NCBI RefSeq assembly: GCF_028745505.1
Contig: NZ_JAQZZL010000002.1
Span: 1,116,001-1,180,000 of the forward strand
Length of the DNA: 64,000 bases
Reading direction: 5' to 3'
Source: Lentisphaera marina
GTDB lineage: Bacteria; Verrucomicrobiota; Lentisphaeria; Lentisphaerales; Lentisphaeraceae
The notes beneath the pieces are model-generated. The model saw only the letters and a list, made by a program, of their open reading frames with translations, had not been told where the DNA came from and did no database searches. The position numbers were made by a program, and so were the translations under genes. This document shows positions 1-8,950 of this stretch, piece by piece (position 1 is the first letter of the stretch; every line of letters begins with the position of its first letter).

Positions 1-150
1 GTTTAATCTTTGACATGCATAAACATAATCGATGCCAACGGCGCTAGATTTTAATGATTCGAAACGACCCTCAAGGGCTTTTTCTTGGGTCAAATCATAG
101 GGATTCGCCGATAATTCTTTTAACAAAGCGTAAGATTTACTGTTTTTCAT
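1..150 (-). CDS. pgi: Probable glucose-6-phosphate isomerase, N-terminal fragment (cut by window edge)
   Basis: An open frame on the minus strand starts at the ATG at 150 and runs off the left edge, giving the first 50 residues only. The visible protein has an N-P-Y-D-L-T segment followed about 25 residues later by G-I-D-Y-V-Y-A-C-Q-R. This resembles the N-terminus of glucose-6-phosphate isomerases of the chlamydial/PVC type, which carry a DLT segment and then a LLYATERV-like segment. The enzyme would interconvert glucose-6-phosphate and fructose-6-phosphate in the cytoplasm. It is divergent from folP across a 90-bp gap. No catalytic residue lies in the visible part, so the call rests on similarity of a short segment. 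Confidence 0.5.
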   Translation of the reverse strand, partial: MKNSKSYALLKELSANPYDLTQEKALEGRFESLKSSAVGIDYVYACQRLN

Positions 151-240
151 TGTTTATCCTTGTTTTTTGTATTTATAAACTAGATTGAAACTAATAAATC
201 AGTTTTTTTTTACAAGCTTAGTGACACAGCTTAAGCTTAG

Positions 241-1110
241 ATGAACATGCAAAAGATTAAATTTATGAAAAGAAAGAGATATACTTGGCAATGCCGCAAC
301 AAAAACCTAGTTCTTGGTGATCGTACTTTGATTATGGGGATCCTAAATTCTACCCCCGATTCATTTTCAGACGGCGGTCAGTTTTATTCTTTGGATAAAG
401 CCCTCGAGCATTCATTAAAAATGGAATCGGATGGTGCCGACATAATTGATATTGGTGGTGAATCAACTCGTCCAGGAGCTGAGCGCGTTAGCTTAGAAGA
501 GGAACTCAATAGGACAATCCCATTAATTGAAGCCTTGCGTGCAGAAAGTGATGTTGCCATAAGTATAGATACGACGAAAGCTGAAGTGGCTCGCCAGGCA
601 CTTTTGGCTGGAGCAAATATTATTAACGACGTCAGTGGGTTTCGTCTAGATGCTGAAATGACGAAAGTCGCGAAAGAACTCAATGCTGGTTGTGCCATTA
701 TGCATATGCGTGGAACTTCGGATAACATGCAAAAGCTCTGTGATTATGATGATTTAATTACTGATGTTAAAGCTGAATTGAAACAAAGTTTAGATATGAT
801 TTTACTCGCTGGTATAAGTGAGCAACAAGTCATCATTGACCCCGGTATAGGTTTTAGCAAAACGGCAGAGCAAAATATTGAACTGATGAAAAACTTATCT
901 GAGTTTCATTCATTAAAGCGCCCCATCCTGCTTGGAACCTCGCAAAAATCCTTCATCGGTCATATCCTGAATGAAAGTAATGCGCAGGAACGAGTCTGGG
1001 GTACAGCTGCCTCACTTTGTGTTGGTATTCAGCATGGCGCCCATATTATGAGGGTTCATGACGTCAAAGAGATGGCTCAAGTATGCCAGGTCTACGATAT
1101 CTGCAGTTGA
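241..1110 (+). CDS. folP: Dihydropteroate synthase
   Basis: FolP condenses 6-hydroxymethyl-7,8-dihydropterin pyrophosphate with p-aminobenzoate to give dihydropteroate, in cytoplasmic folate synthesis. The 289-residue protein carries the family signatures: MGILNSTPDSFSDGG at about residues 32-46, DIGGESTRPGA at about 71-81, an NDVSG segment near 128-132, a DPGIGF segment near 200-205 and a terminal RVHDV near 270-274. The length fits the family, with an N-terminal extension of roughly 15-20 basic residues before the barrel. No strong ribosome-binding site precedes the ATG at 241, and the ATG at 265 is a possible alternative start. Downstream genes are not folate genes. Confidence 0.93.
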   Translation: MNMQKIKFMKRKRYTWQCRNKNLVLGDRTLIMGILNSTPDSFSDGGQFYSLDKALEHSLKMESDGADIIDIGGESTRPGAERVSLEEELNRTIPLIEALRAESDVAISIDTTKAEVARQALLAGANIINDVSGFRLDAEMTKVAKELNAGCAIMHMRGTSDNMQKLCDYDDLITDVKAELKQSLDMILLAGISEQQVIIDPGIGFSKTAEQNIELMKNLSEFHSLKRPILLGTSQKSFIGHILNESNAQERVWGTAASLCVGIQHGAHIMRVHDVKEMAQVCQVYDICS

Positions 1111-1170
1111 CGTAAGCACGCCTTCCACTATTGTAGGCGAAATTAAATTTTCATCTAAGGTTAAACCCAC

Positions 1171-1719
1171 ATGTTTCTCAAATCAGTATTGCCTATTTTT
1201 GTACTAGCATTGCTTTTTTCTTGTCAGTCCTTAAGTCCTGAACAACAAGACGCAAAGATTCAACTAAAAGAACAGAAATCCTTTTTAAAATCTCTGGAAA
1301 AACAATCTGATAAAATTGAAGATCAGTACTACGATGTCAAAGATGAATTAACTGAGATCATGCAACGTGAAGGTTTTTTAACTCGTCGTTTAGTGCGCGA
1401 GAAAAAACGTTATATCCGCTTCTCCAATCAGAAAACCAAACTCGACGCTAATATTGCCGACCAAGAAAAACGCGGTGTGGATGCAGGCACGATTAAAGTT
1501 AATAAACAAATTGGTGAATATATCCAAGCGGTAGTCGATAAAACAAAAGTTTATATTGCAGAACTCGAAACTGAGTTACTAGAGCGTACCAACAAGGGAC
1601 TAGAAGTGCGAAAAGGTTTCGAGGGTATTGCAGCACAGCGTCAAGAAATCGAAATCAAAATCAGTCAAACAGAAAGTAGAATCGCTAGTTTAGAACTGAT
1701 CTTAAATCCCGAAGACTAA
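1171..1719 (+). CDS. Putative coiled-coil lipoprotein
   Basis: A 182-residue protein of unknown function. The N-terminus is a lipoprotein signal: a hydrophobic stretch ending in L-L-F-S-C with the lipid-modified cysteine at residue 18. The mature part is almost entirely charged (Lys, Glu, Gln, Arg) with heptad-like spacing, so it is expected to be a long alpha-helical coiled coil from about residue 25 to 175. No catalytic motif is visible. It sits 60 bp after folP with a weak AAGGT ribosome-binding site and could be co-transcribed with it. A structural envelope or periplasmic spacer role is possible, but this is inference. Confidence 0.7.
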   Translation: MFLKSVLPIFVLALLFSCQSLSPEQQDAKIQLKEQKSFLKSLEKQSDKIEDQYYDVKDELTEIMQREGFLTRRLVREKKRYIRFSNQKTKLDANIADQEKRGVDAGTIKVNKQIGEYIQAVVDKTKVYIAELETELLERTNKGLEVRKGFEGIAAQRQEIEIKISQTESRIASLELILNPED

Positions 1720-1872
1720 TTGTCTTTAGTTCATTGATATCCGTCTTTTAAACTTCATTAATAATTTGCTATTTACATAGAAAATAAAAGAAAAACTTTC
1801 TTTTTACCCATTTAGTGACTTTATTGATCCTGTGGTAATCCACAATATTTATAAAATTTATAGGAGCTTCAC

Positions 1873-2007
1873 ATGAAAAAACTTTTGATTTTAGGTGTGT
1901 TATTATTCGCGGCAGTTGGTTGTAATAGCTGTGGTCACGATGGCGATCATTCACATGCAGAAGGCAAAGAGTGTTGCGGTAAAGATGGTAAGTGCTGTAA
2001 AAAATAA
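1873..2007 (+). CDS. Small Cys/His-rich lipoprotein (44 aa), possible metal binder
   Basis: This short gene begins at an ATG 6 nt after a TAGGAG ribosome-binding site (1861-1866) and is followed by a strong terminator. The product has a hydrophobic N-terminus with a clear lipobox, A-V-G-C, placing the lipidated cysteine at residue 17. The 28-residue mature peptide contains six cysteines (17, 20, 34, 35, 41, 42) and three histidines (22, 26, 28). The cysteines occur as two CC pairs separated by a G-K-D-G-K linker, so it could bind soft metals (copper, zinc) at the membrane surface. The start, RBS, lipobox and terminator argue for a real gene. The metal role is inferred from composition only. 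Confidence 0.7.
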   Translation: MKKLLILGVLLFAAVGCNSCGHDGDHSHAEGKECCGKDGKCCKK

Positions 2008-2024
2008 TTTACTTTGCCAAGTAT

Positions 2025-2055
2025 AAAAAAAGCGGGATTCATTCCCGCTTTTTTT
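2025..2055 (+). terminator. Rho-independent terminator after the small lipoprotein
   Basis: The hairpin stem GCGGGA (2032-2037) pairs with TCCCGC (2043-2048) around a short loop. It is flanked by an A-run before and a run of seven T after, so it could act in both directions. The oppositely oriented YHYH gene ends at 2085. Confidence 0.88.
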
Positions 2056-2084
2056 GTGCCCAATTAAAATCATAGATAATAAAG

Positions 2085-3167
2085 TTATAGGATTTCAATT
2101 TCCTTTAGAGGTCCGTCTTTACGACGGTGAGGCGGTGGATGAGGTGGGCGGAAATCTGAATCTCGATCTTGATTTGGTGGTCCTTGACGGCGATCTCTCC
2201 CCTGCTCCTGATTACTTTGTCTTGGCCCTCTCCTTTCCTCATTACCTTGTCTTTGCTGATTATTATTTGCGCCATTATTTCTCCCGCCACGACGATCTAG
2301 GAAGCTATCATCTGGAGTACCTTTCCAATAACGCGACACAAATGGGAAACTCTTGGTGATAATATAATAATACGTTCCATCGGGGTAATCTGGAGTAACA
2401 CCGAAGCGTCCATTACATTCATCTAAATGACCACTTCCCTTCACGTATTCATAGTCATTGGCATAAGTCCCATCGTATCTTCCTGAAGGCCCATCTGAAG
2501 GACGTTTCCCTTTCTTTAACTGGTAAGATGATTTCATTTTAACTAAGCCTGAACGAGGGTTGTCAGCCGTTTTATAGGCGTATTCACTATATATCGGATA
2601 GCCATCTGCAGCATAGCCCACTAAAGCCATGCGTTGACGTGTAGCTTTTTGCTGACTTCGCACAAAATCTGTAGGCGTGCCATGGTAATGATAGAGACCA
2701 GAATGATCGACATGGCCATAATTATTATCGAGACCTAGCAACCTTTTGCCTCGACTACTAATAGCTTCCTCTACCCAATCACGGTTATTATTCCAGAATT
2801 CTGCTGTTGAGGGACGAAATGGCACCCCATTGAGTGCCACCCCAAAAGAATTGGGATTTGATTGAGTTGGTTCATTATTGGCTTTTGGATTTACAGGAAC
2901 TCGATATGATTTACTTGTTTCTTGCATAGTATTTGGACTACGTCCACCGACACCTGCGCTATGACTGGGGATACTATTGGTTTCGATATAAAGGTAGGAA
3001 GCATCTTTTTTGATCTCTACTTTGTTTTGAATTTTTCCAGATGAAGCGGCAAAAATCAAGCTCGCAAATGATTCATCTTTTTCCTGTTGATATTGCTCAT
3101 GTCCACCATCGTGTGCCATAGTTAGGCTTTGATACAAGAATATAGACGTACAGATTAGTTTTTTCAT
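2085..3167 (-). CDS. YHYH domain-containing secreted protein
   Basis: A 360-residue protein with an N-terminal signal peptide (hydrophobic residues about 4-16, cleavage near T-M-A-H). The central region, about residues 100-275, matches the YHYH family: a G-V-A-L-N-G-V-P segment, L-Y-H-Y-H-G near 160-165, then G-Y-A-A-D-G-Y-P-I-Y. The family is named after this motif and its biochemical role is unsettled. The last 75 or so residues are low complexity, rich in Gln, Arg, Asn, Pro and Gly, and look disordered. The gene is monocistronic, convergent with the small lipoprotein and divergent from the YebC gene. Confidence 0.85.
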   Translation of the reverse strand: MKKLICTSIFLYQSLTMAHDGGHEQYQQEKDESFASLIFAASSGKIQNKVEIKKDASYLYIETNSIPSHSAGVGGRSPNTMQETSKSYRVPVNPKANNEPTQSNPNSFGVALNGVPFRPSTAEFWNNNRDWVEEAISSRGKRLLGLDNNYGHVDHSGLYHYHGTPTDFVRSQQKATRQRMALVGYAADGYPIYSEYAYKTADNPRSGLVKMKSSYQLKKGKRPSDGPSGRYDGTYANDYEYVKGSGHLDECNGRFGVTPDYPDGTYYYIITKSFPFVSRYWKGTPDDSFLDRRGGRNNGANNNQQRQGNEERRGPRQSNQEQGRDRRQGPPNQDRDSDFRPPHPPPHRRKDGPLKEIEIL

Positions 3168-3464
3168 AAGAACCCCGTTTGATTAATTTCTATTGACTTA
3201 ATCACTGCCAAAATTTAAAAGCTTTCATGCAGTGTAGAAAAAAGTCGAGTTTTCCTCAAGGTCTAAAAATATATTAAGGCTGTATAACTTGTTTCTTTAA
3301 CTTAATAAGGCTCTAAACAAGTCTATAACCTTTATTCAGCTCCGTTCTTTTTCTCTTTACGAGAAAACATGGCGATATCTAGTTTTTTCGAGCTTGAGAC
3401 ACTTTCAAAAAAGCTAGCTCCAATTAGATTCAAGTAGAATATAAATACAAGCAAGAGATCTATT

Positions 3465-4187
3465 ATGGGAAGAACCTTCGAAAACCGCAAGCACTCCATG
3501 GCTAAAACTGGGGCGATGAAAATTAAGCTTTATACAAAATTTGGTAAAGAAATTTACGTTTGTGCAAAAAACACGAGTGTCGACCCCGATAACAACCCTT
3601 TACTTCGTCGATTGATTGACAAGGCTAAAAAAAGTTCAGTGCCTTCTCACGTTATTGAAAATGCCCTCAAAAAAGCCAAAGGTGGCGGTGGCGAAGATTA
3701 CCAACCTGCTCGATACGAGGGTTATGGGCCTGGTGGTTGTATGGTGATTGTCGATTGCCTTACCGATAATAACAACCGCACGATTTCTGAAGTTCGTAAT
3801 TGCTTCACTAAATGTGATTGTAAATTAGGTGGTCCTGGTTCAGTTGCACACATGTTTGAGCACCAAGCTATTTTTGCTTTCCCTGGCGACGATGACGAAG
3901 CTGTTTTAGAAACACTGATGATGGCCGACGTTGATGTGACTGACGTTACTGTTGAAGAAGGTATGGTTACAGTTTTTGCTCCTCACACAGAATTCTACAA
4001 AGTTAAAACGGCTTTAACAGAAGAAAATCCAGAGATTAAATTTGAGCTTGAAGAAATTACTTTTGAACCTCAGTCAATGCATGCCGTAGCCGCTGCTGAT
4101 GCTGCTCGTTTTGAAAAGTTCATCAATATGCTTGATGACTGTGATGACGTACAAGAAGTTTATCACAATGCAGAAGTCGAGAGCTAA
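3465..4187 (+). CDS. YebC/PmpR-family protein (YeeN-like)
   Basis: The 240-residue protein begins M-G-R-T-F-E-N-R-K and contains [13 protein letters not shown], then [12 protein letters not shown] and K-K-A-K-G-G-G-G. These are the hallmarks of the YebC/PmpR family and are closest to its YeeN subgroup. The E-G-Y-G-P-G-G and [10 protein letters not shown] segments in the middle domain are also conserved. Members are cytoplasmic and were first described as transcriptional regulators. Bacterial and mitochondrial (TACO1) relatives are now linked to translation of difficult, proline-rich sequences. It is a single gene with its own terminator. Confidence 0.92.
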   Translation: MGRTFENRKHSMAKTGAMKIKLYTKFGKEIYVCAKNTSVDPDNNPLLRRLIDKAKKSSVPSHVIENALKKAKGGGGEDYQPARYEGYGPGGCMVIVDCLTDNNNRTISEVRNCFTKCDCKLGGPGSVAHMFEHQAIFAFPGDDDEAVLETLMMADVDVTDVTVEEGMVTVFAPHTEFYKVKTALTEENPEIKFELEEITFEPQSMHAVAAADAARFEKFINMLDDCDDVQEVYHNAEVES

Positions 4188-4205
4188 GGTTCTCACTTCA
4201 TAAGT

Positions 4206-4241
4206 AAAAAAGGCTATATGATTTATCATATAGCCTTTTTT
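4206..4241 (+). terminator. Rho-independent terminator, bidirectional
   Basis: An 11-bp perfect stem (4212-4222 with 4225-4235) is flanked by A6 upstream and T6 downstream. It lies between the convergent yebC-like gene and the epimerase gene and probably serves both. Confidence 0.9.
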
Positions 4242-4264
4242 GTAATTGATAAATGAAGAAGATG

Positions 4265-5278
4265 TTATTTTAAGTTATTCCAGTACCACTGCACGCAGTC
4301 TTTTATGCCCTGCTCAAAATGAATTACATCTGAGTAATTAAGTAGGTTTTTGGCTTTACTAACATCTGCTAGAGAATCTCGAATATCACCAACTCGCTCT
4401 GGGCCATAAGTTACTTCGGTGTTTGCGATCTCAGGATCAAAGTGACTCAATTCTTTGCGAAGAACGCTAAATAATTCATTGAGGCTAGTACTTGAGCCAC
4501 AAGCACAATTGAAAACTTGTCCAAACGCTTCCGACTTAGGCGTCAAAGCCGCTAATTGATTCATTTTGATAACATTATCTATATAAGTAAAGTCCCTAGA
4601 TGTAGCACCATCGCCATTAATCTGGGGTGACTTATGTTTAATAAGAGAATCGACGAATAAAGGAATGACGGCCGCATACGCTCCATTAGGAGTTTGACGA
4701 CGGCCATAAACATTGAAATAACGTAGGCCGACAGTTTCTAAACCATATGTTTTGTAAAAAACATCAGCATAGAGTTCGTTGACATACTTAGTTACTGCAT
4801 AGGGAGAAAGCGGTTTACCTATATTATCTTCTAGCTTTGGTAGCTCTTTTGAATCGCCATAAGTCGAAGAACTCGCAGCATAGACAAAGCGTTTCACTTT
4901 TGCATCTCTTGCTGCCACCAAAATATTTAAAAAGCCAGTAATATTTACAGAATTGGTTCTAATGGGATCATTGATGGATCGAGGAACTGAACCTAAAGCC
5001 GCTTGATGGAGGACATAATCAATCCCTTGGCAAGCCTTTGCACAAGTCGATTCGTCGCGAATATCTCCTCTGATTAAGTCGAAATGATTGTTTTTACTGA
5101 GCTCTTGCTGAAAATCATAATGATCCACCAAATTCTCTTCAAAACCCGTTGAAAAATCATCTAATACGCGGACATAGTTGCCTTGCTTTAGAAGAGCGTC
5201 CACCAAGTTAGAGCCGATAAAGCCGGCTCCGCCTGTAACTAAAACACGTGAGTTTTTTATGTGACTTGAAGCGTCCAT
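4265..5278 (-). CDS. NAD-dependent UDP-sugar 4-epimerase (WbpP/TviC type)
   Basis: An extended short-chain dehydrogenase/reductase of 337 residues. The NAD-binding glycine motif G-G-A-G-F-I-G is at residues 16-22, catalytic Ser/Thr lies in the S-S-S-T-Y-G segment (137-141), and the Y-x3-K pair is Y160/K164. The sequence around A-L-G-S-V-P-R-S-I and K-P-L-S-P-Y-A-V-T-K matches UDP-GlcNAc/UDP-GlcNAcA C4-epimerases such as WbpP and TviC. Its ATG overlaps the stop codon of the upstream dehydrogenase by one base (TAATG), so the two are translationally coupled. They probably make UDP-GalNAcA or a similar acidic sugar for capsule or exopolysaccharide. Exact substrate specificity cannot be read from the sequence. 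Confidence 0.9.
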   Translation of the reverse strand: MDASSHIKNSRVLVTGGAGFIGSNLVDALLKQGNYVRVLDDFSTGFEENLVDHYDFQQELSKNNHFDLIRGDIRDESTCAKACQGIDYVLHQAALGSVPRSINDPIRTNSVNITGFLNILVAARDAKVKRFVYAASSSTYGDSKELPKLEDNIGKPLSPYAVTKYVNELYADVFYKTYGLETVGLRYFNVYGRRQTPNGAYAAVIPLFVDSLIKHKSPQINGDGATSRDFTYIDNVIKMNQLAALTPKSEAFGQVFNCACGSSTSLNELFSVLRKELSHFDPEIANTEVTYGPERVGDIRDSLADVSKAKNLLNYSDVIHFEQGIKDCVQWYWNNLK

Positions 5279-6525
5279 TAAAGTCGGCCATCAACCTTGT
5301 TTTTATCAAGAGCGTACTTGATGTCGTAAATAACACTTGTTTCATGAGTAATGGATGACAGATCTAATTCTTGGAATTCACTGTGTCCCACTGTAAGTAC
5401 CACAGCATCATAATCATCATCTAAGTTATCAATCAAATCAATATCGTATTCGTGTTTCACTTCTGCTGAATTCGCCCAAGGATCGTAAACATTGACTTGG
5501 CACCCAAACTCAGCTAATTCTTCAACAACTTTAACCGCTCCTGAGTTACGGACGTCAGGACAGTTTTCTTTAAAAGTAATCCCCAAGATGAGAACTTTAG
5601 CGTCACTCACGGCCTGAGATTTCTTAATCATCAACTTCACCACTTCTTGAGCGACGAAATTAGCCATATTATCATTTAAACGGCGACCAGCTAAAATAAT
5701 TTCTGGGTGGTAACCAAGTTCTTGGGCTTTATGAGTTAAATAATATGGATCCACACTAATGCAATGTCCACCAACTAAACCCGGTCTAAAGGGGAGGAAG
5801 TTCCACTTGGTCCCCGCTGCTTCCAAGACTTCTAAAGTATCAATACCAATACGGTTAAAGATGAGTGATAACTCATTGACGAGGGCAATATTAACGTCTC
5901 TTTGAGTATTCTCGATGACTTTTGCGGCTTCAGCAACTTTGATGCTAGAGGCTTTGTGGGTTCCTGCAGTAATAATCGATGCATAAAGTTGATCAACTTT
6001 ATCCGCCACTTCGGGAGTGGATCCAGAAGTTACTTTTAAAATACTTGGCAAACGGTGCTGTTTATCACCTGGATTGATGCGTTCAGGGGAATAACCCGCA
6101 AAAAAATCTTGATTAAATTTAAGTCCAGAAATTTCTTCAACTATTGGGATGCAAACTTCTTCACTAGCACCTGGGTAAACAGTGGATTCGTAAATGACTG
6201 TTGCACCCTTATCGATTACTGACCCCACTGTTTTTGATGCGGCAATTAGAGGATTTAAGTCGGGCTTCTTAGCCGAATCAATGGGTGTAGGTACAGTTAC
6301 TATGTAATAGTCGAAGCCCTTCAGTCCCTCAATTTTAGATGTGAATGATAGTTTATTGGCAAGTTCAAATTCTGAATCTTCGACTTCAAAGGTACTATCT
6401 TTTCCTTCATTTAGTTCTGCTATTCTCGAAGCACTTATATCAAAGCCTATTGTATCAAATTTTTTACCAAACTCTACGGCTAGAGGCAAGCCCACATAAC
6501 CCAAACCAATTATTGCTATTTTCAT
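5278..6525 (-). CDS. UDP-N-acetylglucosamine/galactosamine 6-dehydrogenase (TviB type)
   Basis: A 415-residue nucleotide-sugar dehydrogenase. The Rossmann motif G-L-G-Y-V-G-L-P is at residues 7-14, the conserved Y-E-S-T-V-Y-P-G at 112-119, the S-P-E-R-I-N-P-G-D segment at 146-154 and the catalytic cysteine C255 in G-G-H-C-I-S-V-D-P. The C-terminal domain carries G-I-T-F-K-E-N-C-P-D-V-R-N-S. These features match TviB/VipA, which oxidizes UDP-GlcNAc (or UDP-GalNAc) twice at C6 to the uronic acid using NAD. It forms a two-gene operon with the epimerase. No glycosyltransferase or export gene lies next to it in this window. Confidence 0.9.
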   Translation of the reverse strand: MKIAIIGLGYVGLPLAVEFGKKFDTIGFDISASRIAELNEGKDSTFEVEDSEFELANKLSFTSKIEGLKGFDYYIVTVPTPIDSAKKPDLNPLIAASKTVGSVIDKGATVIYESTVYPGASEEVCIPIVEEISGLKFNQDFFAGYSPERINPGDKQHRLPSILKVTSGSTPEVADKVDQLYASIITAGTHKASSIKVAEAAKVIENTQRDVNIALVNELSLIFNRIGIDTLEVLEAAGTKWNFLPFRPGLVGGHCISVDPYYLTHKAQELGYHPEIILAGRRLNDNMANFVAQEVVKLMIKKSQAVSDAKVLILGITFKENCPDVRNSGAVKVVEELAEFGCQVNVYDPWANSAEVKHEYDIDLIDNLDDDYDAVVLTVGHSEFQELDLSSITHETSVIYDIKYALDKNKVDGRL

Positions 6526-6656
6526 TACAATTCCTAAGTATTAATCATATTTTATTTAAGCTAACTTAGCTAAAGCCTAGTTCAATAGTGAATATGTCTT
6601 CACTCAGATTTTTACTAAGATGAACGATGATTTTTATGTGATTTGTCTGTGAATGC

Positions 6657-7460
6657 TTATCGCATGCAATCGTTAATCACATCTCGATCAAAATAATTGA
6701 TGCTCATCCCAGCGTCCACCACAATTGTTTGAGCATTAATCCCACTTGAACGCGGGCTTAATAAAAAGAGTGCTGTATCAGCCGCTTCTTTGGTTTGCAA
6801 GGCTTTTTTACGAGGAATAACTTTTTCCGCAAAGAGATAAGAGTTGATGTAATTGGGAATACCCGCTGATGCAGATGTTTTCAAAAGTGATGCCCCTACT
6901 GCATTGACGCGAATATTCGTATCTTCACTCAATGATTTTGCGAGGAAAGCAACTGACGAATCTAGGGCCGCTTTTACAGGTCCCATGTAGCCATAATTTT
7001 CCGAAGCCATACGAGTCGTAGAAATTGATACTGTGACAATTGCGGCATCCGCATTAAATTGCTCTTTGAGTGCTTTGGTCATAGCCAGTAAAGAGAAGCA
7101 TGAAATATCAACTGCCTGTAAAAAATCCTTTCTCACTGTTGAATGGAAAGGCTGTAAGCCCTCTGAATAATTCGCGAAAGCAATTGAATGAACAAAACCA
7201 TCTAAACCATTGGGAGCGAGTTCTTTAATTTGTTCCGCAGCCGCGTCAATTTGATCTTGGTATTCAACATCACAAATAATGATTTCGCGATCCTTTAATA
7301 AACGAGCGGAAAGTTCTTCTTTGCGTTTTTCTGAACGTACAATATAAATCACTTTGGCACCCTCCCTTTCTAGGCCAGAAGCTATAGCCCATGCTACTGA
7401 TTTTTTATTAGCAACACCGAGAACTACAAAAGTCTTTTCTTCAAGATTTAAAAATGACAT
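6657..7460 (-). CDS. fabI: Enoyl-[acyl-carrier-protein] reductase (NADH)
   Basis: FabI catalyses the last, NADH-dependent reduction of the fatty acid elongation cycle in the cytoplasm. The 267-residue protein shows the divergent FabI cofactor segment [12 protein letters not shown] at 15-26 and the H-S-I-A-F-A segment at 91-96. The catalytic pair is Y156 and K163 with the FabI-specific six-residue spacing, and the C-terminus has D-A-G-M-S-I. Length and numbering match E. coli FabI. The start codon lies one base after the tcdA stop codon, so the two genes form an operon with tcdA first. Confidence 0.95.
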   Translation of the reverse strand: MSFLNLEEKTFVVLGVANKKSVAWAIASGLEREGAKVIYIVRSEKRKEELSARLLKDREIIICDVEYQDQIDAAAEQIKELAPNGLDGFVHSIAFANYSEGLQPFHSTVRKDFLQAVDISCFSLLAMTKALKEQFNADAAIVTVSISTTRMASENYGYMGPVKAALDSSVAFLAKSLSEDTNIRVNAVGASLLKTSASAGIPNYINSYLFAEKVIPRKKALQTKEAADTALFLLSPRSSGINAQTIVVDAGMSINYFDRDVINDCMR

Positions 7461-7461
7461 C

Positions 7462-8262
7462 TTAACTATCCTTAATTTTCTTTAAAATTCCTGCAACTGC
7501 ACGTTCAGCCATCATAAACCCCATAACTCCCGTAATAAATGTAGCTGTTCCATATCCACTTCTACAATCCAAATTTCTCGACTCATTTTCTTCCCTACTG
7601 ACTTCGCATGCTTCGGGTAAAACGGGGAGTTCTTGCGTATAGATAGCTTCTACTTTAAACTTTTTCTTTTCGTAGCGAGTGAAGCCGTACTCCCCTCTCA
7701 GTTTCTTACGCACACGTGCCAATAGTGGATCATATTTAGTTCGAGACAAATCTTCTACTTCAATACGTGATGGATCTAGGCGACCACCCGCAGAGCCTGA
7801 TACGACAAGACCTACATTGCGTTTCCTGCATTCGGCAATGAGGTGACATTTTGGACTTAGACTATCAATGGCGTCAACGACGAAATCAAAATCATGTGCA
7901 AAAATCTCGTCCGCATTGTCAGCAGTATAAAAATCTCTTACGGCATGCACTTGGCAATCGGGGTTAATCAGAGCAATGCGCTCTTTCAAGATATCAACTT
8001 TGGCTCGTCCAGCCATACCTGTCATTGCTTGTAATTGTCGATTGGAATTAGAAAAACAAACATCATCCCAATCTACTAAAGTTAATTGCCCTATTCCCGT
8101 ACGGGCCAAAGCTTCTACTGCCCAGCAACCAACGCCACCAACGCCAACCACCATTACATGTGACTGTCTTAGATACTCAGCATTGGATTTACCATACAAG
8201 CGTTGTATTCCACTGAAACGATGTTCAAATGAACCTATTTCAAGTTCCATAAAGTCTTCCAA
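7462..8262 (-). CDS. tcdA: tRNA threonylcarbamoyladenosine dehydratase (CsdL/YgdL)
   Basis: TcdA cyclizes t6A37 of tRNAs to ct6A in an ATP-dependent reaction and belongs to the ThiF/E1-like superfamily. The 266-residue protein has [10 protein letters not shown] at 15-24 and the nucleotide-binding G-V-G-G-V-G at 40-45, followed by L-V-D-W-D-D and S-N-S-N-R-Q near 62-76. The D-A-I-D segment lies near 131 and the late [13 protein letters not shown] segment is typical of TcdA. An in-frame ATG four codons downstream (M5) is an alternative start. It is the first gene of the tcdA-fabI operon. Confidence 0.93.
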   Translation of the reverse strand: MEDFMELEIGSFEHRFSGIQRLYGKSNAEYLRQSHVMVVGVGGVGCWAVEALARTGIGQLTLVDWDDVCFSNSNRQLQAMTGMAGRAKVDILKERIALINPDCQVHAVRDFYTADNADEIFAHDFDFVVDAIDSLSPKCHLIAECRKRNVGLVVSGSAGGRLDPSRIEVEDLSRTKYDPLLARVRKKLRGEYGFTRYEKKKFKVEAIYTQELPVLPEACEVSREENESRNLDCRSGYGTATFITGVMGFMMAERAVAGILKKIKDS

Positions 8263-8351
8263 AATAAATAATTCTAAATCACCCGAGGGTGAAGCTCTCT
8301 AATGGCGACAAAATAGATTGATTTCTAGAAGTTCCAATTCCATCCGAACAC

Positions 8352-8380
8352 AAAAAAAGTGCTCAATAAGTGAGCACTTT
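8352..8380 (-). terminator. Terminator of the thioredoxin gene
   Basis: A 10-bp stem, AAAGTGCTCA (8356-8365) with TGAGCACTTT (8371-8380), has a 5-nt loop. Read on the minus strand it ends in a run of T, so it terminates the thioredoxin transcript. The plus strand lacks a T-run. Confidence 0.8.
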
Positions 8381-8401
8381 CAAGGACTTAATGAATTACG
8401 C

Positions 8402-8788
8402 TTATTTCATCGCTGATTCAATATCTTTACCAATACTTTTGGCATCGCGACCTTCGACGACTTTTACCACTTTGCCATCCTTAAACAAAACCACATGGGG
8501 AATGTATTGAATCTTGTATTTATCTGAGACTTTTGGAGCTTTATCGACATCAACTTTTACCACCGATGCCTTACCCTTATATTTCTCAGCGAGTTTTGAT
8601 ATTTCAGGACTAAGTTTTTTACAGGGTCCGCACCAAGTTGCGTGGAAATCAACAAGTACAATACCTTTCTTTTTAATCACTTCGGCATCAAAGTTTTTGT
8701 CTGTCGCATCAATAATGTTTTTATCCGCGGCACTCATTGTGAAAGTTAGAAAAACTGCACATGCGATTAAGATTGCTTTGATTTTCAT
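8402..8788 (-). CDS. Secreted thioredoxin-fold protein
   Basis: A 128-residue protein with an N-terminal signal peptide (hydrophobic residues about 5-20, cleavage near S-A-A-D) and one thioredoxin domain. The redox motif is W-C-G-P-C-K at residues 52-57 with cysteines C53 and C56, and the cis-proline region Y-I-P-H-V-V-L-F lies near 95-103. The classical WCGPC site plus export suggests a periplasmic thiol-disulfide reductase or oxidoreductase. No DsbD-like partner is adjacent. It is a single gene with its own terminator. Export is predicted from the hydrophobic N-terminus. Confidence 0.88.
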   Translation of the reverse strand: MKIKAILIACAVFLTFTMSAADKNIIDATDKNFDAEVIKKKGIVLVDFHATWCGPCKKLSPEISKLAEKYKGKASVVKVDVDKAPKVSDKYKIQYIPHVVLFKDGKVVKVVEGRDAKSIGKDIESAMK

Positions 8789-8950
8789 TTTGTATTTCCT
8801 TTGTTTTTTTATTGTCTCTAAAGCTATTTCTAATTTTCGGGGGAATCATTACATACTTTTACAAAAAAAATTACACTTTTTTATTTACACTCCCATAATT
8901 CTCTTGTTCTCGTGCTTAATTACTCAATTAAATTTATTGGAGAGTCACTA

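Noticed and set aside
1769..1954. 61-residue minus-strand open frame
   Set aside because: It is antisense to the small lipoprotein gene, which has its own ribosome-binding site, lipobox and terminator.
2054..2359. 101-residue plus-strand open frame
   Set aside because: It lies fully antisense to the YHYH gene in its low-complexity tail and has no recognizable domain.
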